NCBI RefSeq assembly: GCF_018613805.1
Contig: NZ_JAGGPL010000001.1
Coordinates: forward strand, 186,001 to 250,000
Direction: 5' to 3'
DNA: 64,000 bases
DNA from: Arthrobacter sp. ISL-48
GTDB lineage: Bacteria > Actinomycetota > Actinomycetes > Actinomycetales > Micrococcaceae
The notes beneath the pieces are model-generated. The model was not told the DNA's origin. It saw only the letters and a list, made by a program, of their open reading frames with translations, and searched no databases. The number at the start of each line of letters is the position of its first letter. Position 1 is the stretch's first letter. Positions 1-9,800 of this stretch are shown here, piece by piece. Both the position numbers and the translations under genes were made by a program.

Positions 1-983
1 TTTTCCCACTCGGCGGCCGGCAGCGTGTCAGTGACCACCGCCGAGACGGCTGCGTGCAGCACCGGATTGGAGGAGAGCATGGCGCTCATGGCGTACCAGG
101 TCTCGAACATCTCGCGGCCGTAGATGCCCTTCAGGGTCAGCATATGGGTGACAACCTTGCCCCAGTCGATGGTGATGGACTCGCTGGGCAGGCCGAGCAT
201 GGCGATGCGGCCGCCGTGGTTCATGTTGTCGATCATCTCAGGCAATGCGGCGGGGTGGCCGGACATCTCCATGCCGATATCAAAGCCCTCACGCATCCCG
301 AGTTCCCGTTGCGCATCCCGGACCCGAGTGGTGGACACGTCAATGGCAAGGTCCACGCCCAGCCGGCGGGCCAAGTCCAGGCGCGGCCGGGAAACGTCCG
401 TGATGGCGATTTTGCGCGCGCCCGCGTGGCGGGCCACGGCAATGGCCATCAGGCCGATGGGGCCGGCACCGGTGATGAGGACGTCCTCGCCCACGAGCGG
501 AAAGCTCAGGGCGGTGTGGACGGCGTTGCCGAAGGGGTCGAAGATGGCACCGAGCTGCGGAGTGACCGACGCGTCGTGGTGGACCCAGACGTTGGTTTCG
601 GGGATCACGACGAACTCCGCGAACGCGCCGTCGCGCTGGACGCCCACGCTCACCGTGTGGATGCACATCTGTCTGCGCCCGGCGCGGCAGTTGCGGCAGA
701 TTCCGCAGACGACGTGGCCCTCACCGGACACCCTGTCGCCTACCTTGACGTCGCGGACGTCCGCGCCTGTTTCCACCACTTCGCCGTAAAACTCGTGGCC
801 GGCAATGAGCGGGGTTTCGATGATGCCCTGGGCCCAGGCATCCCACGCCTGGATGTGGAGGTCGGTTCCGCAGATGCCGGTGGTCATGACGCGGATTTTT
901 ACTTCGGCGGCGCCTGCCTCGGGCTCCGGACGGTCCACCAGCTCGAATCCCGCTTGCGGGCCGGCCTTGTACAGAGCCTTCAT
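1..983 (-). CDS. tdh: L-threonine 3-dehydrogenase, C-terminus cut by window edge
   Basis: Zinc-dependent medium-chain dehydrogenase that oxidises L-threonine to 2-amino-3-ketobutyrate with NAD+. The reading frame runs from an ATG at 983 off the left edge, giving about 327 residues of a family usually near 343, so roughly the last 20 are missing. I see the catalytic-zinc motif GICGTDLH, the GHE motif, a structural-zinc cysteine cluster (CGICRNC), the nucleotide-binding GAGPIGL turn, and the Tdh-typical [13 protein letters not shown] near the end. The partner gene kbl (2-amino-3-ketobutyrate CoA ligase) would be expected just outside the window on the left. It is divergent from a LysR-type regulator that may control it. 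Assignment to Tdh rather than another sorbitol-type dehydrogenase rests on the C-terminal signature. Confidence 0.9.
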   Translation of the reverse strand, partial: MKALYKAGPQAGFELVDRPEPEAGAAEVKIRVMTTGICGTDLHIQAWDAWAQGIIETPLIAGHEFYGEVVETGADVRDVKVGDRVSGEGHVVCGICRNCRAGRRQMCIHTVSVGVQRDGAFAEFVVIPETNVWVHHDASVTPQLGAIFDPFGNAVHTALSFPLVGEDVLITGAGPIGLMAIAVARHAGARKIAITDVSRPRLDLARRLGVDLAIDVSTTRVRDAQRELGMREGFDIGMEMSGHPAALPEMIDNMNHGGRIAMLGLPSESITIDWGKVVTHMLTLKGIYGREMFETWYAMSAMLSSNPVLHAAVSAVVTDTLPAAEWE

Positions 984-1117
984 CGGCTTCCTCACTCTAG
1001 AAACGCTAAACCTTCGGCAACGTGCTGCCCGTCCCATTACAACGAGTAGAAGGCATTAGCACAACGGCAATCTTCTCAATCGACGATGTAGAAACAGCTA
1101 AAGGATAGGCTGGTCCG
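984..1117. promoter_or_regulatory. Divergent tdh/lysR control region with a repeated element
   Basis: 134 bp between the two divergent starts. A near-identical element occurs twice, TAGAAACGCTAAA at 998-1010 and TAGAAACAGCTAAA at 1089-1102. Each copy lies about 15 bp in front of one of the two start codons. This placement suggests sites for the LysR regulator or core promoter parts, but neither role can be proven from sequence. Confidence 0.4.
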
Positions 1118-2029
1118 ATGGAAATTCATCAGCTGGAGATTCTTCGGGAGCTCGGCGCCCTGGGGAGCGTTAAGGCGGTGGCGGAAACCCTCATGGTCAC
1201 GCCCTCGGCTGTGTCCCAGCAACTGGCCCTGCTGCAGCGGAGTGTGGAAGTTCCACTGACCCGGAAGGACGGGCGAAACCTGGTTCTGACCGAAGCCGGC
1301 CGGGTACTCGCCGACGCCGGTGCCGCCGTCGTCAGCGCCATGGCGGATGCCAGGACGGCGATCGGCGCGTATCACGGCTCCCCCGTCGGCCCGGTGAAGG
1401 TCAGCGGCTTCCACAGCGCCGGGCAGGCGCTTTTCGCTCCGCTCGCCAGGATGCTCGATGCCCCCGGCCAGCCTCGGCTCCAACTGTCCGACGAAGACGT
1501 GGCACAGCACGACTTCCCCGCGCTCACGGCCAGGTACGACCTGGTGCTGGCGCACCGCATGGACCACAGCCCGCGCTGGCCTGTGGAAAGGGTGGCGGTG
1601 ATCCCGCTGGCCCACGAGCCGCTGGACGTGGCCCTGCCGGCCGGGCACCGGCTGGCAGGCCAGGCTGCAGTGACCGCTGACGACGTCGTCGGCGAACCAT
1701 GGGTGACCAGCCACACCGGTTACTCCCCCGCGGACGTATTGTCCGCCGTCGCCGCCGTCTCCAGTAAGGAGCTGAACATCGTCCATCGGATCAACGACTA
1801 CTCCACCGTTGCTGCCCTGGTGGCGGCCGGGGGCGTGGTGGGTCTGCTGCCGCGGCACACGGCGCGGCCTGTTCTCAATCCGGACATCGTGTTGCGTCCC
1901 CTGGAGGGCATCAGCACCCGCCGGCGCATCGATATCCTGGCACGGCCGGAGAACCTGAAGCGCCGCTCGGTCACGATCGTCTGTGAGGCGCTGCAGGCAA
2001 TCATGACCGGACTCGTCCACGACAGCTGA
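1118..2029 (+). CDS. LysR-family transcriptional regulator
   Basis: 303-residue regulator of usual LysR length. The N-terminal winged helix-turn-helix (about residues 2-60) contains the family pattern AVSQQLALLQ. The remainder is the periplasmic-binding-protein-like effector domain, with the characteristic AAGGVVGLLPRH stretch near residue 240. An AAGGAT ribosome site lies upstream of the ATG. It is divergent from tdh, so control of threonine catabolism or autoregulation is the simplest inference. The effector is unknown. Confidence 0.88.
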   Translation: MEIHQLEILRELGALGSVKAVAETLMVTPSAVSQQLALLQRSVEVPLTRKDGRNLVLTEAGRVLADAGAAVVSAMADARTAIGAYHGSPVGPVKVSGFHSAGQALFAPLARMLDAPGQPRLQLSDEDVAQHDFPALTARYDLVLAHRMDHSPRWPVERVAVIPLAHEPLDVALPAGHRLAGQAAVTADDVVGEPWVTSHTGYSPADVLSAVAAVSSKELNIVHRINDYSTVAALVAAGGVVGLLPRHTARPVLNPDIVLRPLEGISTRRRIDILARPENLKRRSVTIVCEALQAIMTGLVHDS

Positions 2030-2067
2030 AAGGGGTGCGCGGACCTCGCCCGGAATACGGAGCCGGT

Positions 2068-2691
2068 TCAGTCGTCCGTATCGCTTTCCTTGGGCTTGTC
2101 CGGTCCGTGGCCTTGCCCCTTCCCGAGGCCCAGCCCCTTGCCGAGGCCCTTGCCCAGTCCAAAGCCGTTGCCGGGTCCCGCAGCGGCACCCTCCACCAGC
2201 CGGCGGGCGGTGACGTCGCTGCCGTTCTTGACTCCGGAAACCCTGACAGTGTCGCCGGTGGCGATGTCCTTGATAGTGGCCTCTGAGGGCTTAAGCCGCT
2301 TGCCGTCGTCGCCCTTTGCCGGGGAGCCGTCCGCTGCCGCAGCCGGGACCTTGACGATCCTGGTGTCGGCGTTGACGGCGTAACTCTGCGTGAACCCATC
2401 CTCGCTCTTGACGGTCACGGAAGTTTCGCTGACTGCATCCACGGTCCCTTGCTGGCTGAGCTCCGTCTCGAACGTGCCGTCGGCCTTCTTTACGGCGCTC
2501 TCGCCGTGCAGGTGCTGCGGGCGCTGTGCCTTGTCTTTGCCGTTGGCCTTTCCGGAGGCGGATTCCGATGGTGAAGGTGAAGGTGAGTCCCCGGCGGACC
2601 AGGCAATGGCCACCCCTGTCCCGGATAGGGCAACGGCCACAGCACCGGCCAGCAGTGCTTTGCGGATTCTCAGCGGCTCTCGGACTGACAT
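2068..2691 (-). CDS. Secreted or membrane-anchored DUF5666 protein
   Basis: 207-residue protein of unknown function. I prefer the ATG at 2691 over an upstream one because GAGAGGGA sits 7 bases before it. A hydrophobic segment (about residues 10-33) acts as signal peptide or anchor. It is followed by a Ser/Pro/Lys-rich linker, then a beta-rich OB-fold-like region (QGTVDAVSETSVTVKS, later GDTVRVSGVK) typical of DUF5666. The C-terminus is a low-complexity Gly/Leu/Lys repeat (GLGKGLGKGLGLGKG). It lies downstream of gatB but is separated by an inverted repeat, so it is probably its own unit. Confidence 0.72.
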   Translation of the reverse strand: MSVREPLRIRKALLAGAVAVALSGTGVAIAWSAGDSPSPSPSESASGKANGKDKAQRPQHLHGESAVKKADGTFETELSQQGTVDAVSETSVTVKSEDGFTQSYAVNADTRIVKVPAAAADGSPAKGDDGKRLKPSEATIKDIATGDTVRVSGVKNGSDVTARRLVEGAAAGPGNGFGLGKGLGKGLGLGKGQGHGPDKPKESDTDD

Positions 2692-2806
2692 GGCGATCCC
2701 TCTCGCACGGCAGGGCACCGGTGCCCTGGAATTTCAGTGTACGGCCGGCAGCGGCCCCTGCACACGAGTACTTTGCGGGGCCGGATGTGAGTACTTAAAG
2801 CCCAAC

Positions 2807-2859
2807 TGGGTCGCAGTTGATGTCGTATGAGCGCTCAAAACGACATTAACTGCCACCCA
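2807..2859. terminator. Long imperfect inverted repeat after gatB
   Basis: Arms TGGGT plus GCAGTTGATGTCG (2807-2825) pair with CGACATTAACTGC plus ACCCA (2841-2859) with two mismatches around a 15-base loop. It starts 20 bp past the gatB stop. It probably ends the gatCAB transcript, although no clear U-tract follows. It resembles a REP-like palindrome. Confidence 0.5.
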
Positions 2860-2878
2860 GGTGGGTTAAAACAGGTAT

Positions 2879-4387
2879 TCAGGCGTTGACGCCGAGCCTC
2901 TCCATGATCAGTTCACGGACGCGCCCGGTGTCGGCCTGCCCGCGGGTTGCCTTCATCACGGCGCCCACAATGGCACCGATGGCCTGGACCTTGCCGCCGC
3001 GGATCTTGTCGGCCACGTCCGGCTGCGCCGCAAGGGCGGCATCGATGGCTTCCAGCAGGGGGCCGTCGTCTGACACCACGGCCAGGCCACGCTTCTCCAC
3101 GATCTCCGCCGGCGTGCCTTCTCCGGCAAGCACATGGTCCAGCACTTCCGTGGCCATCTTGTTGTTGATCTTGCCGTCTTCCACCATCTTGGAAAGCTCC
3201 ACGATGGTGGCCGGCTCCACGCCAAGCTGGCCGGGATCCACGTCCGCGTTCTTGGCGCGGCCCACGATCTCGCCCATCCACCATTTGCGGGCCACCGACG
3301 CCGAGGCACCGGCGGCGATGGTTTCCTCGATCTCGTCCATGACGCCGGCGTTGACCACGTCGCGGAATTCCAGGTCCGAGTAGCCCCAGTCGGCCTGCAG
3401 CCGCTTGCGGCGGGCGGCCGGCGGTTCGGGCAGGGTAGCCCGGAGTTCCTCGACCCATTCGCGCGACGCGACCACGGGAACCAGGTCAGGCTCCGGGAAG
3501 TACCGGTAGTCATCGGCGTCGGACTTGGGACGCCCGGACGTGGTGGTGCGCGTGTCCTCGTGCCAGTGGCGGGTTTCCTGGACCACCGGGATGCCGGAGT
3601 CCAGCACGGCGGCGTGCCGCTGGATCTCGTACCTGACGGCATGCTCGACGGCGCGCAGCGAGTTCACGTTCTTGGTCTCGGAGCGGATGCCGAAGCGTTC
3701 GCGGCCGTGCGGCCGCAGCGAGACGTTCGCGTCGCAGCGCACGTTGCCGCGTTCCATCTTCGCGTCGGAGACGCCCAGGTTCTTGACGATCTCCCGGACG
3801 GCAGCCACGTAGGCCTTGGCCAGTTCGGGCGCCCTGGAACCGGCACCCTCGATGGGCTTGGTGACGATTTCCACCAGCGGCACACCGGCGCGGTTGTAGT
3901 CCACCAGCGAGAAGTCCGCGCCCTGGATTCGGCCGGTGGCCCCACCCATGTGGGTCAGCTTGCCGGCGTCCTCTTCCATGTGGGCGCGTTCGATCTCTAC
4001 CCGGAAGACCGTGCCGTCCGAGAGTTCGACGTCCAGGTAGCCGTCGTACGCAATGGGTTCGTCGTACTGGGAGGTCTGGAAGTTCTTGGGCGTGTCCGGG
4101 TAGAAGTAGTTCTTCCGGGCGAAACGGCAGGCTTCGGCGATCTTGCAGTTCAATGCCAGGCCGATCTTGATGGAGGACTCCACCGCGGCCCTGTTCAGCA
4201 CAGGCAGGACGCCGGGCATGCCCAGGTCAACCTCGTTGACGTTGGTGTTGGGCTCGTCCCCGAAGACGTTCGGCGCGGAGGAGAACATCTTGGTCTTGGT
4301 GTTGAGCTCCACGTGGACCTCGAACCCCAGGACGGGATCGTACTTCTCCATCGCCTCTTCGAAGGTCAGGATTGCGTCTGTGCTCAT
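2879..4387 (-). CDS. gatB: Asp-tRNA(Asn)/Glu-tRNA(Gln) amidotransferase subunit B
   Basis: 502-residue GatB. With GatA and GatC it forms the GatCAB complex that converts mischarged Glu-tRNA(Gln) and Asp-tRNA(Asn) to the amidated forms. GatB binds the tRNA and carries the kinase activity. The catalytic cradle has the conserved [13 protein letters not shown] start, and the [20 protein letters not shown] region and YRYFPEPDL are present. The helical and YqeY-like tail domains fill residues 300-502 ([24 protein letters not shown]). The start ATG overlaps the gatA stop in TAATG, showing translational coupling. Confidence 0.97.
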   Translation of the reverse strand: MSTDAILTFEEAMEKYDPVLGFEVHVELNTKTKMFSSAPNVFGDEPNTNVNEVDLGMPGVLPVLNRAAVESSIKIGLALNCKIAEACRFARKNYFYPDTPKNFQTSQYDEPIAYDGYLDVELSDGTVFRVEIERAHMEEDAGKLTHMGGATGRIQGADFSLVDYNRAGVPLVEIVTKPIEGAGSRAPELAKAYVAAVREIVKNLGVSDAKMERGNVRCDANVSLRPHGRERFGIRSETKNVNSLRAVEHAVRYEIQRHAAVLDSGIPVVQETRHWHEDTRTTTSGRPKSDADDYRYFPEPDLVPVVASREWVEELRATLPEPPAARRKRLQADWGYSDLEFRDVVNAGVMDEIEETIAAGASASVARKWWMGEIVGRAKNADVDPGQLGVEPATIVELSKMVEDGKINNKMATEVLDHVLAGEGTPAEIVEKRGLAVVSDDGPLLEAIDAALAAQPDVADKIRGGKVQAIGAIVGAVMKATRGQADTGRVRELIMERLGVNA

Positions 4388-5970
4388 TATTTTGCCTCCT
4401 GGGTATCAAGGGCCGGTGAACCGGCCAGTTCGGGGGCCTGGGCAAGGAGCGGGCCGCCCCACTTGGCCTCGAGCAGGGACTCCAGGACGGCACCCACCCG
4501 GTAGAGGCGGGCGTCTTCGCGGGCTGGAGCCAGCAACTGGATGCCGACCGGCAGCCCGTCCTCGTCCGCCAGGCCGCCCGGCAAGGACAATCCAGGGACG
4601 CCGGCAAGATTGGCCGGGATGGTGGCAACGTCGTTGAGGTACATCGCCAGCGGATCGTCCAGCTTCTCCCCCAGCCTGAAGGCCGTGGTGGGCGCCGTGG
4701 GCGAGATCAGGACGTCGGCCACGGTGAAGGCGGCGTCGAAGTCGCGCTGCACCAGGGTGCGCACTTTCTGGGCCGAACCATAGTAGGCGTCGTAGTAGCC
4801 CGCACTGAGAGCGTAGGTGCCCAGGATGATGCGGCGCTTGACCTCGTCACCGAAGCCTGCGGCCCGGGTAGCTCCCATGACGCGTTCGATGGTCATGGGC
4901 CCGTCCTCGGGCAGGACGCGCAGTCCGTACCGGACGCCGTCGAACTTGGCCAGGTTGGAGGAGGCCTCGGAAGGCATGATCAGGTAGTAGGCGCCCAGGG
5001 CGTACTGGAAGTTGGGGCAGGAGACCTCGACGATTTCCGCGCCGGCCTCCTTGAGCAGCGCCAGGGCATCGTTGAAGCGGTTCTCGACGCCGGCCTGGTA
5101 GCCCTCGCCGTGCAGTTCCTTGATGATGCCGATCCGCATTCCCTCGACATTGCCAGTGCGCGCGGCGGCCACGAGGTCGGCGAGCGGTTCCGGCAGCGAG
5201 GTGGAGTCGCGGGGATCATGCCCGCCGATGACCTGGTGCAGCAGCGCCGAGTCCAGGACAGTCCGCGTAACAGGGCCGATCTGGTCCAGCGAGGAGGCCA
5301 TGGCAATGGCGCCGTAGCGCGACACGCTGCCGTACGTGGGCTTGACGCCCACGGTGCCGGTGACGGCGCCGGGCTGGCGAATGGAGCCGCCCGTGTCGGT
5401 GCCGAGCGCCAGCGGCGCCTCAAAAGCGGCCACGGCCGCGGCGGAACCGCCGCCGGAGCCACCGGGGATCCGGTCGAGGTCCCACGGGTTGCGGGTGGGA
5501 CCATAGGCGGAGTGCTCCGTGGAGGAGCCCATGGCGAATTCGTCCAGGTTAGTCTTGCCCAGGATGGGCATCTTTGCGGCCCGCAGCCGGGCCACCACGG
5601 TGGCGTCGTACGGGCTGTGCCAGCCCTCGAGGATCTTTGATCCGGCCGTGGTGGGCTGGCCGACCGTGACAATGAGGTCCTTGACCGCGATGGGCACACC
5701 GGCGAGTTCGTGAAGGGCTTCGGCTTCTGCACCGCCGGCGGCACGGATGGCGTCCACCTCGGCGGCGACGGCGAGCGCTTCCTCGGTGTTGACGTGCAGG
5801 AACGCGTTGATGCCGCGATCACCGCCGTCCACCTGGGCAATCCGGTCCAGGTAGGCCTGGGTGACCTCCACGGAGGTAACTTCGCGGGCGGCCAGTTTCG
5901 CGGCAAGCTGTGCCGCCGACAAACGGATCAGGGTTCCGGCGTCGGTTCCGGCGGGGTTCAGTTCAGTCAT
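4387..5970 (-). CDS. gatA: Asp-tRNA(Asn)/Glu-tRNA(Gln) amidotransferase subunit A
   Basis: 527-residue amidase-signature subunit that liberates ammonia from glutamine for the transamidation done with GatB. The amidase signature is plain: PIAVKDLI carries the catalytic lysine of the Ser-cisSer-Lys triad. The [17 protein letters not shown] segment and the [13 protein letters not shown] glycine/serine loop follow, then [12 protein letters not shown]. It starts 2 bp after gatC and ends overlapping gatB, as in a normal gatCAB operon. Confidence 0.97.
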   Translation of the reverse strand: MTELNPAGTDAGTLIRLSAAQLAAKLAAREVTSVEVTQAYLDRIAQVDGGDRGINAFLHVNTEEALAVAAEVDAIRAAGGAEAEALHELAGVPIAVKDLIVTVGQPTTAGSKILEGWHSPYDATVVARLRAAKMPILGKTNLDEFAMGSSTEHSAYGPTRNPWDLDRIPGGSGGGSAAAVAAFEAPLALGTDTGGSIRQPGAVTGTVGVKPTYGSVSRYGAIAMASSLDQIGPVTRTVLDSALLHQVIGGHDPRDSTSLPEPLADLVAAARTGNVEGMRIGIIKELHGEGYQAGVENRFNDALALLKEAGAEIVEVSCPNFQYALGAYYLIMPSEASSNLAKFDGVRYGLRVLPEDGPMTIERVMGATRAAGFGDEVKRRIILGTYALSAGYYDAYYGSAQKVRTLVQRDFDAAFTVADVLISPTAPTTAFRLGEKLDDPLAMYLNDVATIPANLAGVPGLSLPGGLADEDGLPVGIQLLAPAREDARLYRVGAVLESLLEAKWGGPLLAQAPELAGSPALDTQEAK

Positions 5971-5972
5971 GG

Positions 5973-6269
5973 TTATGCCTCATCCAGGATTGCCGGGACC
6001 TTGAAACGGGACTCGATCGAATCCGGGGCCCCTGAGAGTGCCTGTTCCGCGGTGAAGGTGTGGCCCACGACGTCCTCGCGGAACACGTTGTTCAGCGGGA
6101 TCGGGTGGGAGGTTGCCGGGACGTCGTCACCGGCGGCTTCACTGACGGATTTGACCGAATCGACGATGACGGCAAGTTCGCCGGCCATCCTGTCCAGCTC
6201 TTCAGCACTCATCTCGATGTGAGCGAGCCGCGCGAGGTGCGCGACGTCGTCACGGTTGATCGCAGCCAT
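5973..6269 (-). CDS. gatC: Asp-tRNA(Asn)/Glu-tRNA(Gln) amidotransferase subunit C
   Basis: 98-residue GatC, the small helical subunit that wraps GatA and GatB. I place the start at the ATG at 6269 ([20 protein letters not shown]), because AGGGGAG lies 6 bases upstream and the family begins this way. An ATG 15 bases earlier is less likely. First gene of the gatCAB operon. Confidence 0.95.
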   Translation of the reverse strand: MAAINRDDVAHLARLAHIEMSAEELDRMAGELAVIVDSVKSVSEAAGDDVPATSHPIPLNNVFREDVVGHTFTAEQALSGAPDSIESRFKVPAILDEA

Positions 6270-6325
6270 GGATCTCCCCTGCAAGTTCGAATTGTTTTCC
6301 GAACCAGTCTAGTGGGGAAACGTCG

Positions 6326-6365
6326 GTGCCCGTCTGACGACCCCCAGCGGGCGTCAGACGGGCAC
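6326..6365 (-). terminator. Perfect 14-bp-arm hairpin after the citrate symporter gene
   Basis: Arms GTGCCCGTCTGACG (6326-6339) and CGTCAGACGGGCAC (6352-6365) are exactly complementary around a 12-base loop. It lies 50 bp past the symporter stop and 57 bp ahead of gatC. It should separate these two same-strand units, although no long U-tract follows. Confidence 0.65.
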
Positions 6366-6414
6366 GTCGGTGCCGTGGTCCCGGCCACGAGGGCCAGCCA
6401 CAGGCAGATCCAGA

Positions 6415-7917
6415 CTAGCCGATGCCGATGGCTCCAGTCAGCATCCCCACGCCGAGCATGACCAGGGAGATCACCGCGGTACGCCACAAGACCTTCTTGT
6501 GGTGGTCGCCGAGGTCCACCTTGGCAAGGGAAACCAGCAGCAGGATGGCCGGAACCAGCGGGCTCTGCAGGTGGAAGGGCTGGCCCGTGATGGAGGCCCG
6601 GGCCATTTCGGCGGCGCTGATGCCATAGTGCCCGGCGGTCTCGCTCAGGACCGGAAGGACGCCGAAGTAGAAGGCATCATTGCTCATGAAGAACGTCATG
6701 GGGATGCTGAGCACGCCGGTGATGACGGCCATGAACGGACCCATGCTGGACGGGATGATCTGGACCAGCCATGCGGACATGGCCTCCACCATCCCGGTGC
6801 CCTTCAGGACTCCCGTCAGGACCGCGGCGGCCATGACCATGCTGACCACGGCAACGATGGACGGCGCGTGGGCAATGAGCTGCGCACCCTGTTCCTTGAC
6901 CCTGGGGAAGTTCACCAGGAGGGCGATGGCGGAACCCACCATGAACACAAACGGCAGGGGCACGAGGTTGGCGACGAGCATAACCATCATCGCGATGGTC
7001 AGTCCCAGGTTGAACCAGAGGAGCTTGGGCCGGAGGGTGCTGCGGTTGGGATCCAAAGCTGTGTCGGCCATGGCGGTGTCCCGCTCGTCAACGAGCGTTT
7101 CGGTGCGTTCGAGCAGGGCGAGTGGTGAACCGGCAATTTCGGCTCCGCCGACGGCGGGAACTCCCGTGACGGGAGAAGGCGTGGGGCCGGAACCCTTGCG
7201 TCCGCGGCCCGCACCGGATGTGCCGGCGGCAGTGCCGCCGTCGAACTCTCCAGCGGCGAACTGCTCAGCCGTCGACGGCGTTCCCCAGATCTCGGGAGCG
7301 GCGGCGCGGAGGCGGTTGCGTTCCTGCAGGCCCAGCAGCCAGGCGAAGACAAACACCACAACCAGGCCGGCAATCAGTGACGGGACCATGGGAACGAAGA
7401 CGTCGTTGACGTCGATCTTCAGGGCGGTGGCGGCGCGGGCGGTGGGACCGCCCCACGGCAGGATGTTCATGGTGCCGTTGGCCAGGCCGGCCACGCAGGT
7501 CAGGACCACGGGGCTCATCTTCAGCCGGAGGTACACGGGAAGCATGGCGGCCGTGGTGAGGATGAAGGTGGTGGAGCCGTCGCCGTCCAGCGACACGGCC
7601 GCGGCCAGGATCGCAGTCCCCAGCACCACCTTGGCGGGGTCATTGCCCAGCTTGCGGAGGATGAACTTGACCAGCGGGTCAAACAGCCCGACGTCGATCA
7701 TCAGGCCGAAGTAGATGATGGCGAACATCAGCAGGGCCGCGGTGGAGGTCATGGACTTCATCGAATCCAGGACCATGTCCCCGATGCCAAGTCCGGCACC
7801 CGCAAAGAGACCAAAAACGGTAGGGACGATGATGAGCGCCAGCACTGGCGTCAACTTCTTCGTCATGATCAGCACCATGAATACCGCGATCATGGCGAAT
7901 CCAAGTAATACCAGCAC
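6415..7917 (-). CDS. CitMHS-family citrate-metal/proton symporter
   Basis: 500-residue integral membrane transporter of the CitMHS family, which imports citrate as a divalent-metal complex with protons. About 12 hydrophobic segments are visible. Family-like stretches include the GDGSTTFILTTAAMLP loop, NILPWGGPTARAA and the C-terminal SLAKVDLGDHHKK. A cytoplasmic loop of about 90 residues in the middle (220-310) is long and variable. The start is GTG at 7917 with AAGGAG six bases upstream. It is divergent from a CitA/DcuS-type kinase, the usual arrangement for citrate-induced uptake. Confidence 0.9.
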   Translation of the reverse strand: MLVLLGFAMIAVFMVLIMTKKLTPVLALIIVPTVFGLFAGAGLGIGDMVLDSMKSMTSTAALLMFAIIYFGLMIDVGLFDPLVKFILRKLGNDPAKVVLGTAILAAAVSLDGDGSTTFILTTAAMLPVYLRLKMSPVVLTCVAGLANGTMNILPWGGPTARAATALKIDVNDVFVPMVPSLIAGLVVVFVFAWLLGLQERNRLRAAAPEIWGTPSTAEQFAAGEFDGGTAAGTSGAGRGRKGSGPTPSPVTGVPAVGGAEIAGSPLALLERTETLVDERDTAMADTALDPNRSTLRPKLLWFNLGLTIAMMVMLVANLVPLPFVFMVGSAIALLVNFPRVKEQGAQLIAHAPSIVAVVSMVMAAAVLTGVLKGTGMVEAMSAWLVQIIPSSMGPFMAVITGVLSIPMTFFMSNDAFYFGVLPVLSETAGHYGISAAEMARASITGQPFHLQSPLVPAILLLVSLAKVDLGDHHKKVLWRTAVISLVMLGVGMLTGAIGIG

Positions 7918-8087
7918 GGCCGGCTCCTTCTTGTGAACAGCGCCACAACGGTGTGACGCGTGCTACAGACGTTATAGTGGCGCCCGTCACGGCAGTGCCT
8001 TTGGTTCAATTGATTGGCATACTGCTTATTGGGAGCATTTTGCGCATTGTGCTCACGCTGGCCCAAAGCACTGAATCAAGGAGGATC
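7918..8087. promoter_or_regulatory. Divergent control region, citrate symporter / sensor kinase
   Basis: 170 bp between the divergent starts of the transporter and its likely regulator. A TATAGT hexamer near 7972-7977 (read as ACTATA on the other strand) could serve as a -10 box. I found no convincing -35 and no clear operator. Control by the adjacent response regulator is inferred from gene order only. Confidence 0.3.
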
Positions 8088-9800
8088 ATGCAGCGTTCCG
8101 CGCCCCGGACGCCCCTGCGGTTCTCCACCCAGACCCTGCTCCTGCAGCTCGGGGTGGTCCTGCTGGTGGTTCTGCTCAGCGCGGCCGTCCACGCTTGGCT
8201 GACCTACGACAGGGTGGGCCGGGAGGCTGAAAGCCAGGCATTGACACTGGCCCGGGCCGTCGCCTCGGATCCGTCCGTGCAGGCTGACGTCCTGGCCGTC
8301 AGTGAACGGCAGGGCACTCCCCCGCCGTCTGAGCTCCGCGCCGGGCCCCTGATGGCGGTGGCCGAGGGAGCCCGGATCCGGACCGGAGCGCTTTTCGTCG
8401 TCATCACCGACGAAACCGGCCTGCGGCTGGCGCACCCCGATCCGGCGCGCCTGGGCGAGAAAGTCAGCACTGATCCTTCGGAGGCCTTGTCCGGCCAGGA
8501 GATCACCACCCGGAACACCGGGACCCTGGGACCCTCCGCCGGGGCCAAGGTGCCGGTGTACGCGCCGGGCACCGGCAACGTGGTGGGCGAGGTCAGCGTC
8601 GGCTACTCCATGGAAACCGTGGGCCAGAGTGTGGCCCGGGACATCGGTCCGGTGGCGCTGACCGCCGCGGGTGCCCTGCTGGCCGGCGTCCTGGCGTCCT
8701 TCCTGCTGCGCCGCCGCCTGCAGCGGCTCACCCTGGGACTGGAGCCAGAGGAGATCAGCACCCTGGTCCACGACCAGGTGGCCGTGCTGCAGGGCGTTGA
8801 CGACGGCGTCATCGGCGTCTCCGCGGATGGCCGGATCAGTGTATTCAACGCCGCGGCGCAGCGGCTCCTGGGGCTGCCGGACCTGTCCGGAACGCCATGG
8901 GCTGACGCTCCGGTGCCGGAGCAGCTGAAGTCCCTGACACGGCCCGACGCGGGCGAGGCAGACGCGCAGGAGCTGGTGGCCGGGGCACGGGTGCTGGTGG
9001 CGAGCGCGCGAAAGGCCCTGCACCGGCGTGAGGACCTGGGCTGGGTGGTGATGCTCCGCGACCGCACGGAGCTGCAGCAGCTCACCCGGCAACTGGATGC
9101 CGTGGGGACCATGTCCACCGCGCTGCGTGCCCAGCGCCACGAGTTCGCCAACCAGCTGCACACCATCGCCGGCTTCATGGGCATGGGCCAGCATCAGCAG
9201 GCGCGGGACTACCTGGCACGCCTGGCCGCCACGGGCCCGCTGAAGTTCCCGGTGGATCAGGCAGAGCTGCTGCAGGACCCGTACCTTCAGGCCTTCGTGG
9301 GCGCCAAGGGCGTGGAGGCGGACGAACGCGGCGTCACGCTGCGCATCGGCCCCGAGACCCTCGTCCGCGGCCAGGTCACAGAACCCCAGGACGTGACCAC
9401 CGTGCTGGGCAACCTGATCGACAACGCGGTGAACGCCGCCGTCGCCGGCTCCTCGCCCGACCGCTGGGTTGAAGTGGAAGTCCTGGATGAGCAGGCCGAC
9501 GGCGGCGGGACCCTGCACATCGTCGTCGCGGACTCCGGCGATGGATTGGGAAACGCAACGGACCCCGAGGCAATATTTGCCGAAGGATTCACGACCGCGT
9601 CCGGTCCGGTGGCAGCAGGTCCCCTCCGGGCCGGCGGCCAAGGGCTTGGGCTGGCACTTGCCCGGCAGCTTGCCCGCCGCCGCGGCGGGGACGTCCGGGT
9701 TCTGGAGCCCGGCTCGGCCGGCGGACCGGGGGCTGTCTTCATGGCATCGCTGCCGCGTACGACGGCCGCCAATTTAGCTGGAAAGGACAACGATGCCTGA
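8088..9800 (+). CDS. CitA/DcuS-type sensor histidine kinase
   Basis: 570-residue membrane sensor kinase. I choose the ATG at 8088 because an ideal AAGGAGG (8078-8084) precedes it; the frame is open 45 codons further upstream. One membrane segment lies near residues 20-40 and another near 195-215, enclosing an extracellular sensor domain (about 42-190) of the Cache/PAS type seen in CitA and DcuS. A cytoplasmic PAS domain follows (VDDGVIGVSADGRISVFN, about residue 240). The phospho-accepting histidine is in RHEFANQLHTIAGF. The ATPase domain has DNLIDNAVNA-like LGNLIDNAVNAA and GQGLGLALAR. It overlaps the response-regulator gene by 8 bp and probably senses citrate or a related carboxylate. Confidence 0.9.
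   Translation: MQRSAPRTPLRFSTQTLLLQLGVVLLVVLLSAAVHAWLTYDRVGREAESQALTLARAVASDPSVQADVLAVSERQGTPPPSELRAGPLMAVAEGARIRTGALFVVITDETGLRLAHPDPARLGEKVSTDPSEALSGQEITTRNTGTLGPSAGAKVPVYAPGTGNVVGEVSVGYSMETVGQSVARDIGPVALTAAGALLAGVLASFLLRRRLQRLTLGLEPEEISTLVHDQVAVLQGVDDGVIGVSADGRISVFNAAAQRLLGLPDLSGTPWADAPVPEQLKSLTRPDAGEADAQELVAGARVLVASARKALHRREDLGWVVMLRDRTELQQLTRQLDAVGTMSTALRAQRHEFANQLHTIAGFMGMGQHQQARDYLARLAATGPLKFPVDQAELLQDPYLQAFVGAKGVEADERGVTLRIGPETLVRGQVTEPQDVTTVLGNLIDNAVNAAVAGSSPDRWVEVEVLDEQADGGGTLHIVVADSGDGLGNATDPEAIFAEGFTTASGPVAAGPLRAGGQGLGLALARQLARRRGGDVRVLEPGSAGGPGAVFMASLPRTTAANLAGKDNDA

Noticed and set aside
8076..9641. 521-codon minus-strand frame opposite the sensor kinase
   Set aside because: No recognisable motif; the plus strand has complete histidine-kinase motifs and a perfect ribosome site.
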